Shown here piece after piece: positions 1 to 9,419 of a DNA stretch of 64,000 bases (positions are counted from its first letter, which is position 1; each line of letters begins with the position of its first letter). Position numbers and translations under genes: made by a program. Source of the DNA: Treponema_I sp045599005 (GTDB taxonomy: Bacteria; Spirochaetota; Spirochaetia; Treponematales; Treponemataceae). Where the stretch lies: contig JAZRVF010000015.1 of assembly GCA_045599005.1 (NCBI GenBank), positions 1 to 64,000 of the forward strand, in the 5' to 3' direction. Under the pieces are notes generated by a model. That model made no database searches and was not told the DNA's origin. It worked only from the letters and a program-made list of their open reading frames with translations.

Positions 1-1
1 A

Positions 2-73
2 GATGCAGTTTCTGGTTTTAATAATTGGATAAACAGTGGTAGTAAAAAATTTGAGGAACGACACAATCCATAA
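2..73 (+). CDS. C-terminal end of a protein cut by the window edge
   Basis: An open frame runs from the window edge to a TAA at 71-73 and gives 23 residues ending in ...FEERHNP. It stops 10 bases before the NlpC/P60 gene on the same strand, which suggests a shared transcript. Too little is visible to name the protein, and the frame could be open by chance over this short distance. Confidence 0.4.
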   Translation, partial: DAVSGFNNWINSGSKKFEERHNP

Positions 74-82
74 AAATAAAAT

Positions 83-970
83 ATGAGAAAAAGAATTAAA
101 CGCTGTGTTATCATTTTCATAGCATTTTGTGCAGTTACATACTATTTTGATATCAGCCTTTATGAAGTGTTCTCTTCGGTGAAGACTTTTATCCTTGATA
201 ACCTGGATTCCCGTTTTTCTGGCGTCAAAGGCCAGTTTGACAACATTAATAAACAGATAAGCAACGCAATCATAAAAAATAGTACTGCCAGGACAATATT
301 GTACAAAACACAGGAAGCAAAAAATGGGACTTCTGGTTTAATTAAGCAAAAATGGCTGGATATAAAAGCTTTTGCCTTAAAAAAAGGCATAAATCTAGAT
401 GGTATGGCTTTATGGTTCAGGAATACATTCAAATATAAAAAGAAGTCTTTAAATAACAGTATTGAAAGTTCACATTATTCATTTGATTATAAAAATATGA
501 GCGCAAATGAAATTTCATCTATGCGGCAGGATTTTATTGATTACAGTCTGACATTACTTGGCATACCATATATTTTTGGAAGCGAGAATCCTTCTGTAGG
601 CCTGGATTGCTCATCTTTTGTACGTTATTCAGCAAAAAACGGAATAAATGTTGATTTACCCAGGACTGCACAGGAACAATATGACAGCATAGTAAAAATT
701 TCAGCATCTGAACGAGAACCTGGGGATCTTTTATTCTTCAGAGGCTATGGAAAGATAGACCATGTGGGAATCTACCTTGGCCGTTATGAAGGAGAAGGTG
801 ATTTTTACGGAAAAGAGATCTTTATAAATGCTGCAAGCGAAGGCCCTCGAACAGGCGTTACCATAAGCAGCCTTGATGCTCCCTACTGGAAAAAACATTA
901 TTCCTGCAGCGGCCGATTTATTCCATCGACAAAAGAAATTGCAGAAGTATTGGCCGGAATAAAAAACTGA
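83..970 (+). CDS. Membrane-anchored or secreted NlpC/P60 peptidase
   Basis: Probable cell-wall peptidase of 295 residues. Residues 7-25 form a basic-then-hydrophobic segment (signal anchor or signal peptide), so the protein should act in the periplasm on peptidoglycan stem peptides. The C-terminal third is an NlpC/P60 domain: the nucleophile Cys lies in LDCSSFV, the catalytic His in DHVGIYLG, and an Asn in FINAAS sits where the third polar residue is expected. Residues about 30-150 are a lysine-rich linker with no family I recognise. The ATG at 83 has no clear Shine-Dalgarno. It is probably co-transcribed with the truncated gene ending at 73. The exact bond cleaved cannot be told from sequence. 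Confidence 0.85.
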   Translation: MRKRIKRCVIIFIAFCAVTYYFDISLYEVFSSVKTFILDNLDSRFSGVKGQFDNINKQISNAIIKNSTARTILYKTQEAKNGTSGLIKQKWLDIKAFALKKGINLDGMALWFRNTFKYKKKSLNNSIESSHYSFDYKNMSANEISSMRQDFIDYSLTLLGIPYIFGSENPSVGLDCSSFVRYSAKNGINVDLPRTAQEQYDSIVKISASEREPGDLLFFRGYGKIDHVGIYLGRYEGEGDFYGKEIFINAASEGPRTGVTISSLDAPYWKKHYSCSGRFIPSTKEIAEVLAGIKN

Positions 971-1040
971 TTCAGTAAATAATAAACGGAAATATCCCAT
1001 TACGGACATTAAACAATTATGTCTATAAAATACGGGAAGG

Positions 1041-1113
1041 AAGGTAGCAACTGACTGGTAGTATTTTTATAGTTTGATTTAGATTCTGTCCGTAAGGGGA
1101 TAATCTCGATAAT
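1041..1113. repeat. Short copy of the dispersed hairpin element (copy 1)
   Basis: Shares the 20-base block CTGACTGGTAGTATTTTTAT (1051-1070) and a further tail around AGATTCTGT and GGGATAATC with the copy near 60.6 kb, preceded by AGGTAGC like that copy's terminal arm. The inner hairpins of the longer copies are missing, so this looks like an internal deletion derivative. It lies between the NlpC/P60 gene and the vWA/ankyrin gene. Confidence 0.7.
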
Positions 1114-1182
1114 AAAAAATCATAATCGACAAATTGAACTCCTTCTGCTTCCTTAAACTTACAACAAAGGATAGGTTGGAAA

Positions 1183-2403
1183 ATGACACTGTTTGAAGAC
1201 AATGAACTTACACCGGTCAAGCGAGATCTGTTTTTTCTGGTCGATACATCAGAAAGTATGAAGGGAGAAAAAATCGATATCGCAAATGCTTTCATCAAAA
1301 AAAACATCACAAGCGATTATTTGGCACAATCCAAATCAGATTATGATTTAAAAATAAATTGCCTGGCATTTTCAGACAGTTGTCGATGGATAACTACAAT
1401 GCCCGTATCTTGGAAAGATTTCAGATGGAATGATGTTCTTCCAGATGACAAACAGTCTAATCTCGGGGCAGCATGCTTTGAATTAACTGAGAAAATGACC
1501 TGCGAAGAATTCTTACATCATTCACTTTATCGGCCTCTAATCATTTTATTGAGCGATGGAAGGTTTTCAGAGGATTATGTTTCTGCCGTTGAACAGGTAA
1601 ATAAAAACTGGTATTTCACCAATGCTATAAAAATTGCAGTGGCAATTGGAGAGGATGCGGATAAAGATGTACTTGCAGAATTTACAGGAAATGCAGAAAA
1701 GGTAATTTCTGTAATTGATACAAAAGACCTGGATAAGTTGCTTTGGTTTTTTTGTTGTTATATTGACATCATTAATGATGATTTATCACCCCTGATGATT
1801 GCTGTTAAATATGCTGACAAAAATGAGGTTGAATCAATTCTTGAATCTGGACCAGATGTAAACACAATAAGTTATTTCAATGGTTCAAGGATTAAAGGTT
1901 ATACTCCATTAATGATCGCTTGCATGAACAATGAAAAAGATCTGGCTGAATTACTAATTGATCATGGTGCTGATATAAACGCGAAAAACTCAGGTTTTCA
2001 TGCAGGACAGACAGTTTTAATGCTTGCAGCCGAGCATAATTCAAAAGAAACAGCTGAACTTCTCATTCAACATGGGGCAGATGTCAATGAAAAAACAGAG
2101 TGGTGCGGCTATGAAGACTGTACAGCCCTGATGTTTGCCGCATGGTTTGGTGCGAAGGAAACAGCCGGACTTCTTATCGAATTTGGTGCAGAGGTAAATG
2201 CTGTCAGAAAGGACGGTCGGACCGCCTTAATGTTTGCAGTCTTAAGGAACAATAAAGATATTGTAAAACTTCTAATTGAGAATGGAGCGGACATCAGTAT
2301 AACTGATAAGGATGGTCGTACAGCCCTTGATATTGTCGCTGATAAGACATATGCGAAAGAATCTGTGGAAATTATTTCAGAGTATGCAAAACATACAAAA
2401 TGA
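1183..2403 (+). CDS. von Willebrand A (TerY-like) plus ankyrin-repeat protein
   Basis: A two-module protein of 406 residues with no signal peptide. Residues about 9-195 form a vWA fold with a MIDAS metal site (DTSES; a later conserved Asp in LLSDGR) that resembles TerY-type vWA proteins of tellurite/stress clusters. Residues about 200-400 hold five to six ankyrin repeats with the usual TPLMIA...LLIDHGADIN pattern. Both modules bind proteins, so an adaptor or scaffold role is likely; no enzymatic residues are seen. The ATG at 1183 follows a GGATAGGTTGGAAA stretch. Neighbouring genes give no functional clue, and no other ter genes are present. Confidence 0.75.
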   Translation: MTLFEDNELTPVKRDLFFLVDTSESMKGEKIDIANAFIKKNITSDYLAQSKSDYDLKINCLAFSDSCRWITTMPVSWKDFRWNDVLPDDKQSNLGAACFELTEKMTCEEFLHHSLYRPLIILLSDGRFSEDYVSAVEQVNKNWYFTNAIKIAVAIGEDADKDVLAEFTGNAEKVISVIDTKDLDKLLWFFCCYIDIINDDLSPLMIAVKYADKNEVESILESGPDVNTISYFNGSRIKGYTPLMIACMNNEKDLAELLIDHGADINAKNSGFHAGQTVLMLAAEHNSKETAELLIQHGADVNEKTEWCGYEDCTALMFAAWFGAKETAGLLIEFGAEVNAVRKDGRTALMFAVLRNNKDIVKLLIENGADISITDKDGRTALDIVADKTYAKESVEIISEYAKHTK

Positions 2404-2418
2404 ACTAAAAAGGGGATT

Positions 2419-2577
2419 TCCTGTCATCCACCGGCGAACACCTGTCATCCCCGGAAAACACATGTCATCCCCGGAAAACACCTGTCATCCAGACGAACAC
2501 CTGTCATCCACCGGAAAACACCTGTCATCCAGACGAACACCTGTCATTCCGAGCGAAGTCGAGGAATCTCCCGCCCC
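2419..2577. repeat. Tandem array of CCTGTCATCC units
   Basis: Six imperfect head-to-tail units of 19-21 bases, each starting CCTGTCATCC (one CATGTCATCC) and ending in (G)AAAACA or GACGAACA. A seventh, GTCATTCCGAGCGAAGTCGAGGAATCTCC, is the dispersed GTCATTCC...GGAATC repeat common in several phyla. The array sits directly after the vWA/ankyrin stop codon and before the tail of the convergent LRR gene. There are no spacers, so it is not a CRISPR. Confidence 0.85.
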
Positions 2578-2601
2578 CAAGGATTATTCCGCTGGGTACA
2601 A

Positions 2602-5600
2602 TCAGTTAAAAGCCCTCACACAGCAGACACTATTCGTAGAAGACTTTGTTTGGCTGGCAATTTCAGCTGATGAAAGCCACAGAACCTGTGCACCGGTGCC
2701 TGTGCCCTGATTACAAGACCAGTATATGCCATCCATTTGGTCTCCATCTGCCGCATAAAGGCTTTTATTAACATCAAGAATGTTCGCCTGAATTGCAGCA
2801 AGTTCTGCAAGTGTTGGTAAGTACCAGCCATCCGCAAGGTCTCCTTCAAGACCGTTTGTTGAGGCATAGTTAAGACACCAGTTCCATGCCGGATAGTATT
2901 CAGGATTGCTTTCTGCATCAGGGCAGACGGCTTTCAGTTTTTCCCAGCCCTCACTTCCATCCATGTACCCGCTGGTTTTATCACCCTGTAAAACACTAAT
3001 GCTTGTATTGTAACCTAGCGCACTTTCCGTACACCAGGCAAGGCCGTCTGTACTATTCACGATTCCCACTCCCAGTGCCGGTTTTTCTCCATCTGCAGCA
3101 CGCACTATTACTGCCGCAACACCACTTTCAGGAGTACTGTCTTTTGACAAGACTGTTCCGTCTTCCAGGATAAAGTCCCCGACAGAATATGTTCTGTTAC
3201 CACTTCCCATTTTGCAAGTAACGGTTACACCCTCTGGAATTGCATTTTCTTTTTCAACAGCAGCCCATTCTGCTTCCGTTCCTTCATAAATAACTTCAAG
3301 AGTATTACTGCAACCTTCAAATGCCCTGCCCCCGATTGCCGTAACAGATTTTGGAATTGTAATTGAGGTAATACTTGTCCGGTAAGCAAAAGCTTGGTCC
3401 CTAATTTCGGTGATACCATCCGGCAGGCAGACTGAGGAGAAAATATCGTTGAATTCCAGAATATCATGCGTCCAAATGACGGAATCCACATCCTCAGAAT
3501 CCATTGTGAGAGATGAAAAATCCACCATCACGGATTCTTTTGTTGACCATTTAACCTCGAGTTTAAACCAGTTTGCATTCTTCAAATCCTGAATTGTCGT
3601 TTTTTCAGCAGTCGGATTAATCAAAACTACAGGAATAATTATATTCTCGTTTGGTTCTTCATCAGGACAAATTGCGCTGACAGCTTTTTGTATTTTGACA
3701 TCAAGATTTGCGTCTTTTACATTGAACTCGCGGATAAGATAACTGGATTCGTCCCAAAATTTTAGGCTGTCAACAATATTTTCTCCCGAAATGCATTCCG
3801 GCTCTGCACCGACAGCAAACCAGTTATCCCAGTTGTCACCAGCACCGAATGCGCTTTTTACTGTGACAGAGACATTATTACAGTTATTAAGCATTGTACC
3901 TGGCAAAACCTGAATACCCGCAGGAATTGAAACAGACTCAAGTCCCTCACAACCTTCAAAAGCGCTTCCACCGATATATTTTAATAAACCAGGCAATTCT
4001 ATGCTTTTAATTGAAGCATAAGCAAATGCACTGTCTCCAATGGATTCAAGTTTCGATTCCGGTGCAAAAGTCACAGATTTAATATTGTCACTGCCGTCAT
4101 TCTGTTGAAAAGCATTTGCCCCGATTGAAACTACATTTTCGGGAATCACTAACTCACTGGACTCACCGAAACAGTTAAGTCTGCAAAACTGAAAGGCTCC
4201 GTCACCAATTCTTTCAAGGGTCGAAGGCAATGGGGCAGCTAAACCATCATATTCGCCAACATACCAATAAGCATATTTCCCAACTTCTTTTATCCCTTCA
4301 GGAACGGAAAGTTTCATATGTTGCTGATTATAAAATGCATAATCACCGATTATCTCATACTTTGAGTCATCGGGGAAAATGACATTGAAAGTGTTCGCGT
4401 AATCTTTACAATAGAAGGCAAAATCAGGAACCTTGGTTCCTTCTGTCGGTAGTATAACAGTCCTCAACCAAGAAACTTCTGCAAGGGTTGCAATTTCGTT
4501 TCCATCAATTTTATTCTGATCCCCTATTTTTGCAGGACAGGCCCTATTGAACATTTCCTGGGAAATATTGGACAGATCAAGTGTAACATTCGACTTTTGA
4601 CCTAAAACCTGAATTGTTGCATTCCATATTTCGTCAGAAATGTCCTCTCCGAATTTGACAGAATAAGAATAATCATATTCATCTGGCTCAATGCGACTGC
4701 TTTCAACAATTGTCGGAATGTCACCAACATTTACATCTTTTGTAATATATCCGCCTCTAAAATGCGGGTACAAAGTGACTTCATAACCCTCTGTAATCAA
4801 ATCTCGAACTTCTGAATAAGTCAGCGGGTGATTCTTGTCAAAAACAACAACTTCTCCATCAATAATTGCATACCAGGAACCGTCATACCAGTAACCCGCA
4901 GGAGGATTAATTTTGTCAACAGCCGGAAAGTCATAGAATGCCCGGTAAAGGCCTACATCCACAGCTTTTTCTGCTTCGGTCACACCCTCTGCCCAAGAAC
5001 CGCCAGCATAGAACTCAGTGTCCAAACTGAACTTCAGTTTATATGTTCTGTTCAGATCAGTGATTTCCTCAGAATAAACAGTTTCCAGTGCCGGAAGAAT
5101 ATAAACCGTTTCCGGTCCGATAAAGGTTTCTTCGCCTTTGTCATTCAGTATTATTGAAAGATAATATTTTCCGGGAGTCAGGTCAGCGACTGAAAATTCA
5201 AGTTTTCCGTCTCCAAGTGTGAAATCAGTCAATTTATCACTGTCATCCCTGAAAACATCTTCTGAAAGCCACACATTCGCAGTCATTCCTTCAATCGCAG
5301 GGATTGTGAGATCGCATTTAAAATCACCGCCGGACCGGGAAGTCATCACAAAACTTATTGTCTCCTGTCCGCTTTCCCATGTGTCAGTTCCGGAAAACTT
5401 TGCAGTTTTGCCATTGTCAGCATTTTTGTATTCTGCAGTAAGTGTAAAATTGTATTTTGTGTCTGAATACAGCACCAGAGTGGACACGCCATTATGATAC
5501 TCCCAGGTTTTTTCCTCAAAGACACGGTCTGTATCAGTTGTGGCGGTAAGATGCCAGTTTGTATAGGCAGACACGTTGCTCAGAGCCTCCAGATAATTTA

Positions 5601-5808
5601 CAGCAGGCTTTGCAGTGCGGGCTCCATCCCCAGATTCACCACCGGCAATAAAATGAACCACTTCCATGCCAGGTTCCGCAGTGACTCTTCCTTTATCATT
5701 CATTTTCGCAAGACCAAAGAACCCGTTACAGGAAACAGCAAGAAACGCTGCACAGACTGCGATAAGAACTGAGAAATGTTTTATAGAAGAATGAAATTTC
5801 TGATTCAT
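2602..5808 (-). CDS. BspA-like leucine-rich-repeat lipoprotein with C-terminal Lcl/DUF1566-like domain
   Basis: Surface lipoprotein of 1068 residues. The signal peptide ends in a lipobox (LAVSC) near residue 33. The mid region (about residues 440-690 and 790-860) carries LRR_5 repeats of the Treponema/Bacteroides BspA type, seen as recurring IG..AF..C and SI.IP phrases. The last 150 residues resemble DUF1566/Lcl domains (WYLPTLAEL, YWSCNQ, VCCVRAFN). Such proteins typically mediate adhesion or surface recognition. The start at 5808 is chosen because GGTGGGAG lies 4 bases before it; an upstream in-frame ATG at 5838 has no such site. It converges on the vWA/ankyrin gene across a tandem repeat. 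Confidence 0.8.
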   Translation of the reverse strand: MNQKFHSSIKHFSVLIAVCAAFLAVSCNGFFGLAKMNDKGRVTAEPGMEVVHFIAGGESGDGARTAKPAVNYLEALSNVSAYTNWHLTATTDTDRVFEEKTWEYHNGVSTLVLYSDTKYNFTLTAEYKNADNGKTAKFSGTDTWESGQETISFVMTSRSGGDFKCDLTIPAIEGMTANVWLSEDVFRDDSDKLTDFTLGDGKLEFSVADLTPGKYYLSIILNDKGEETFIGPETVYILPALETVYSEEITDLNRTYKLKFSLDTEFYAGGSWAEGVTEAEKAVDVGLYRAFYDFPAVDKINPPAGYWYDGSWYAIIDGEVVVFDKNHPLTYSEVRDLITEGYEVTLYPHFRGGYITKDVNVGDIPTIVESSRIEPDEYDYSYSVKFGEDISDEIWNATIQVLGQKSNVTLDLSNISQEMFNRACPAKIGDQNKIDGNEIATLAEVSWLRTVILPTEGTKVPDFAFYCKDYANTFNVIFPDDSKYEIIGDYAFYNQQHMKLSVPEGIKEVGKYAYWYVGEYDGLAAPLPSTLERIGDGAFQFCRLNCFGESSELVIPENVVSIGANAFQQNDGSDNIKSVTFAPESKLESIGDSAFAYASIKSIELPGLLKYIGGSAFEGCEGLESVSIPAGIQVLPGTMLNNCNNVSVTVKSAFGAGDNWDNWFAVGAEPECISGENIVDSLKFWDESSYLIREFNVKDANLDVKIQKAVSAICPDEEPNENIIIPVVLINPTAEKTTIQDLKNANWFKLEVKWSTKESVMVDFSSLTMDSEDVDSVIWTHDILEFNDIFSSVCLPDGITEIRDQAFAYRTSITSITIPKSVTAIGGRAFEGCSNTLEVIYEGTEAEWAAVEKENAIPEGVTVTCKMGSGNRTYSVGDFILEDGTVLSKDSTPESGVAAVIVRAADGEKPALGVGIVNSTDGLAWCTESALGYNTSISVLQGDKTSGYMDGSEGWEKLKAVCPDAESNPEYYPAWNWCLNYASTNGLEGDLADGWYLPTLAELAAIQANILDVNKSLYAADGDQMDGIYWSCNQGTGTGAQVLWLSSAEIASQTKSSTNSVCCVRAFN

Positions 5809-5944
5809 GATACTCCCACCTGAAAAACTTTTCAGCATCAGTGTTTTATTTTAACACATCCTTTCAAGAAAACATAGTATTCCCGCAAGAATCAACATTT
5901 TTCAACAAAGCAGCCGAATGTGGAGTTTATAGTTTTATTGCACG

Positions 5945-6008
5945 ATATGGTAAAAATGGACGTAACGCAGCCGGGGTTCTGAGTAAGTGAAGTCCATTTA
6001 TACCATAT
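5945..6008. repeat. 17-base inverted repeat with 30-base spacer
   Basis: ATATGGTAAAAATGGAC (5945-5961) and GTCCATTTATACCATAT (5992-6008) match at 16 of 17 positions as an inverted repeat. It lies in the 311-base gap between the divergent LRR lipoprotein gene and the DUF5107/TPR gene. It could be an operator pair, a cruciform or the scar of a small element. No poly-T follows, so a terminator is unlikely. The rest of the gap holds only promoter sequence. Confidence 0.7.
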
Positions 6009-6107
6009 TACAAAGATACATAGCGATGAAAGTTCCGTTTGTTTTTTCAGTACGAAATAATGCTGATTTATGACTTTTTCGTTCTTATTCTCTTCTCTGC
6101 GGCATGA

Positions 6108-6113
6108 TATAAT
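6108..6113 (+). promoter_or_regulatory. -10 box of a leaderless promoter for the DUF5107/TPR gene
   Basis: A perfect TATAAT lies 6 bases before the ATG at 6120, so the A of the ATG is at the expected +1. A weak -35 (TTATTC, 6085-6090) is 17 bases upstream. No Shine-Dalgarno fits between the -10 box and the start codon. Confidence 0.6.
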
Positions 6114-6119
6114 CGCAGC

Positions 6120-9100
6120 ATGAAAAAGACTATAATCCGACAGGAAACTGTCACAATCCCCACATACGGAATCGGGGAACCGGACAGAAACCCGATGTTT
6201 TTTGAAAAACGTGTCTATCAGGGTTCAAGCGGAAAAATCTATCCCCTTGCAGCCATTGAATCAGTAAAAGACGAGAAGACTGACAGAGAATATACAGCTG
6301 TAATTCTTGAGAATGACTATATTTACGTGATGATTCTGCCCCAGCTTGGCGGACGCATCCAGAGGGCTCTGGACAAAACCAACAATTACGATTTTGTCTA
6401 CTATAACCACGTGATCAAGCCCGCCCTTGTAGGACTCACCGGCCCATGGATCTCGGGAGGAATCGAATTCAACTGGCCACAGCACCATCGTCCCACAACA
6501 TTCCTTCCTTCTGATTTTTCACTGAAAGAATACGAAGACGGAAGCGCATCGGTTCTTCTTCACGACACAGACCGGATGTACGGCACACAGGAGACCACTG
6601 AAATCCGTGTCTACCCTGACAGAGCATGCATAGAGATCAATGCGCGGCTTTACAATCCCACTGCATTTCCACAGACCTTCCTCTGGTGGGCAAATCCGGC
6701 AGTTCCGGTTAACGACCATACCCAGTCAGTTTTTCCGCCGGATGTCCACGCTGTAATGGATCACGGCAAACGTGACGTATCAGAGTTCCCCATAGCAAAG
6801 GGCGTCTACTACAAGCATGATTATTCAGCCGGTGTGGACATTTCCCGCTACAGGAACATTCCTGTCCCGACTTCCTACATGGCGGAGAAATCCTCCTACG
6901 ATTTTGTGGGCGGCTACGACTTTCAGAAAGAGGCAGGTCTCCTTCATGTGGCAAGCCATCACGTTTCTCCCGGAAAAAAACAGTGGACCTGGGGATGCGG
7001 AGATTTCGGCAAAGCCTGGGACAGGAACCTTACCGATTCTGACGGGCCATACATTGAGCTCATGACCGGCGTCTTCACGGACAATCAGCCTGATTTCTCA
7101 TGGCTCAAACCCTATGAGGAAAAATCTTTCACCCAGGTTTTCATGCCTTACAAAAATATCGGATACGTGAAAAATGCCAACGTTAATGCCGCCCTGAACC
7201 TGGAATTTGCAGATGGCAAAGGGAGAATCCGTGTTTATGCAAGCAGAGTTTTTGAAAATGCGGAAATCAAACTTCTGTACAAAGGAAATCCTGTTGAATC
7301 AGGCACCAGAGTGCAGACAATTTCGCCTGAAAACACTGCGGATTTTTCAGTGTCTCTGGACTCCATTCCTGACTTCTCCGGTGAAGACTATTCTGATTTC
7401 TGCGTGACAGTCTCAGACAGTCAGAAAAAGGAGATTCTGCGCTGGTCACCGGAAAAACCCGTTCCCTACCAGATTCCCTCCCCTGCGGAAGCGATCAGAA
7501 AACCTGAAGAAATTGAATCCAACGAAGAACTTTTTCTTGCAGCAACTCACCTGGAACAATACCGGCACGCAACTTTTGCAAGCGACGCCTACTATCTTGA
7601 AGGGCTCAGACGTGACAAAGGAGATTCACGCCTGAACAACGGCTACGGTCGCCTCCTTATGCAGCGCGGACTTTTCAGCGAGGCAGAGCCTTATTTCAGA
7701 GCGGCAGTCAGCAGGCTTACATGGAAAAATCCAAATCCGTACACCAGCGAGCCTTTATTCAATCTTGGACTCTGTCTTTTCTATCAGGAAAAAGAAACTG
7801 AGGCATTCAACTGGTTCTACAAGGCAACCTGGTCTGCGGAACAGCAGGAAGGTGCCTGGTACTGGCTTGCAGTCCTTGCCTCCCGCAGCGCATTCCGTTC
7901 TGCAGCAGGCAACAGCATAGCGGATCTTGGCACAACCTTTGAGGATGCCCTCCGCTTTGCAGAGAAAGCCGTAAGCCGCAACACCGGCAACGTCCGCGCC
8001 CGTGCCCTTAAAGTTTTCCTGGAGCAGACACTGAATGCCGCAGGTGATGTTTCCTCACTTCTCAAAGATTTTCCCATGGACGAAGTCTGCCGCATCCTTG
8101 CAGGGGATTATTCCACAATGGTTGCCGGAAACCTTTACCCGGCAAAAACTTTTGCCCTGTGGGGCGCTTACGACAGAGCCCTCCAGCTTCTTGAGAAACC
8201 CATTTCGGAAGAGAAAACCATGGCCCTTTATTACGGAGCCTATTACGCAGACTGTGTGGGAAAAACTGATCTTTCCCAGAAACTTCTGGAAAAAGCTTCC
8301 AGATCAGACATGGGAGGAGTTTTCTGTAACGAACTGGAAGACATCGGTGTCCTGAAATTCGCAATGTCAAGAAATACGGAGGATTTTGCGGCCCCCTACC
8401 TTCTGGGGAACCTTTTCTATGACAGAAAACAGTACGGAAGAGCAGTCAGACTCTGGCAGTGTTCTTCCGCAAAAAACGGATCTTTCCCGACAGTCCAGCG
8501 GAACCTTGCACTGGCCTATTACAACAAAAGCAGAAAACCGGAACAGGCACTGGAATGCATGAAAAAAGCTTTTGACCTGGACAGAACTGACGCCCGCATT
8601 TTTATGGAACTGGACCAGCTTCTCGCAAAGACAGGATCCGCTCCTGCAGAACGCCTTGCAGCATTCAGGGAGAACATGCAGCTGACAGAAACCCGTGACG
8701 ACCTTAAAACGGAGTTCGCAAAACTTCTTAACATGACCGGAGCCCATCAGGAAGCCCTCGATTTTATCCAGAGCCACAGATTCCATCCCTGGGAAGGCGG
8801 TGAAGGAAAAGTCACTACCCAATATACAGAGGCACTGATCCAGCTTGCAGACAGAGCATACCAGTCAGGAGATTTTGAGAAAGCCGTCCAGCTTCTTGAG
8901 AAAGCGCTGGTTTATCCGGAAAACCTTGGGGAAGGAAAACTTGAAGGCACAAAGGACAATCATATTTATTACAGACTGGGAATGTGTCTCAAGAAATCCG
9001 GGCAGAATGACAGAGCCCGTGAGTGTTTTGAAAAAGCCACACTTGGCGTGCCTAATCCCGGAGGAGTGATGTTCTACAACGACCAGCGCTCTGACATGAT

Positions 9101-9419
9101 TCTCTTCATGGGTCTTGCATACAGAGAACTGGGTGATTCTGCAAAAGCGGAAGAGATTTTCCGTTCCCTTTCTGAGTACGGACAGATCCACAGGGGCGAC
9201 CACATAGAAATGGATTATTTTGCTGTCTCACTTCCTGATCTTCAGATTTTTGAGGAAGATCTTTCTGAAAGGAACAGACTTCACTGTCTTCTGATCTCAG
9301 GTCTTGGTGAACTTGGGGCAGGCAACCGAAAAGAGGCGGCAGTACTTTTCAGAGAAGTTCTGGCTGCAGACCCGAACAACCAGCTGGCACAGGATTATTT
9401 TCATGCAGCAGAAAACTGA
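6120..9419 (+). CDS. DUF5107 domain protein with C-terminal tetratricopeptide repeats
   Basis: A 1099-residue protein without signal peptide. Residues about 1-350 match DUF5107, a galactose-mutarotase-like beta-sandwich often found beside glycosidases (GPWISGGIEFNWPQHH is its characteristic stretch). Residues about 490-1095 are helical TPR units. It most likely binds or processes an oligosaccharide in the cytoplasm with the GH2 enzyme encoded next: the two genes overlap by 17 bases, implying translational coupling. The start is fixed by a TATAAT box 6 bases upstream, which predicts a leaderless mRNA. The biochemical reaction of this family is not settled as far as I know, so no activity is asserted. 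Confidence 0.8.
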   Translation: MKKTIIRQETVTIPTYGIGEPDRNPMFFEKRVYQGSSGKIYPLAAIESVKDEKTDREYTAVILENDYIYVMILPQLGGRIQRALDKTNNYDFVYYNHVIKPALVGLTGPWISGGIEFNWPQHHRPTTFLPSDFSLKEYEDGSASVLLHDTDRMYGTQETTEIRVYPDRACIEINARLYNPTAFPQTFLWWANPAVPVNDHTQSVFPPDVHAVMDHGKRDVSEFPIAKGVYYKHDYSAGVDISRYRNIPVPTSYMAEKSSYDFVGGYDFQKEAGLLHVASHHVSPGKKQWTWGCGDFGKAWDRNLTDSDGPYIELMTGVFTDNQPDFSWLKPYEEKSFTQVFMPYKNIGYVKNANVNAALNLEFADGKGRIRVYASRVFENAEIKLLYKGNPVESGTRVQTISPENTADFSVSLDSIPDFSGEDYSDFCVTVSDSQKKEILRWSPEKPVPYQIPSPAEAIRKPEEIESNEELFLAATHLEQYRHATFASDAYYLEGLRRDKGDSRLNNGYGRLLMQRGLFSEAEPYFRAAVSRLTWKNPNPYTSEPLFNLGLCLFYQEKETEAFNWFYKATWSAEQQEGAWYWLAVLASRSAFRSAAGNSIADLGTTFEDALRFAEKAVSRNTGNVRARALKVFLEQTLNAAGDVSSLLKDFPMDEVCRILAGDYSTMVAGNLYPAKTFALWGAYDRALQLLEKPISEEKTMALYYGAYYADCVGKTDLSQKLLEKASRSDMGGVFCNELEDIGVLKFAMSRNTEDFAAPYLLGNLFYDRKQYGRAVRLWQCSSAKNGSFPTVQRNLALAYYNKSRKPEQALECMKKAFDLDRTDARIFMELDQLLAKTGSAPAERLAAFRENMQLTETRDDLKTEFAKLLNMTGAHQEALDFIQSHRFHPWEGGEGKVTTQYTEALIQLADRAYQSGDFEKAVQLLEKALVYPENLGEGKLEGTKDNHIYYRLGMCLKKSGQNDRARECFEKATLGVPNPGGVMFYNDQRSDMILFMGLAYRELGDSAKAEEIFRSLSEYGQIHRGDHIEMDYFAVSLPDLQIFEEDLSERNRLHCLLISGLGELGAGNRKEAAVLFREVLAADPNNQLAQDYFHAAEN

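Noticed and set aside
2419..2577. CRISPR-like periodicity
   Set aside because: Units follow each other without unique spacers, vary in length (19-21 bases) and belong to a dispersed repeat family; no cas gene is present.
2312..2710. 132-codon plus-strand frame after the vWA/ankyrin gene
   Set aside because: It consists of the tandem repeat translated and overlaps two real genes; no start signal.
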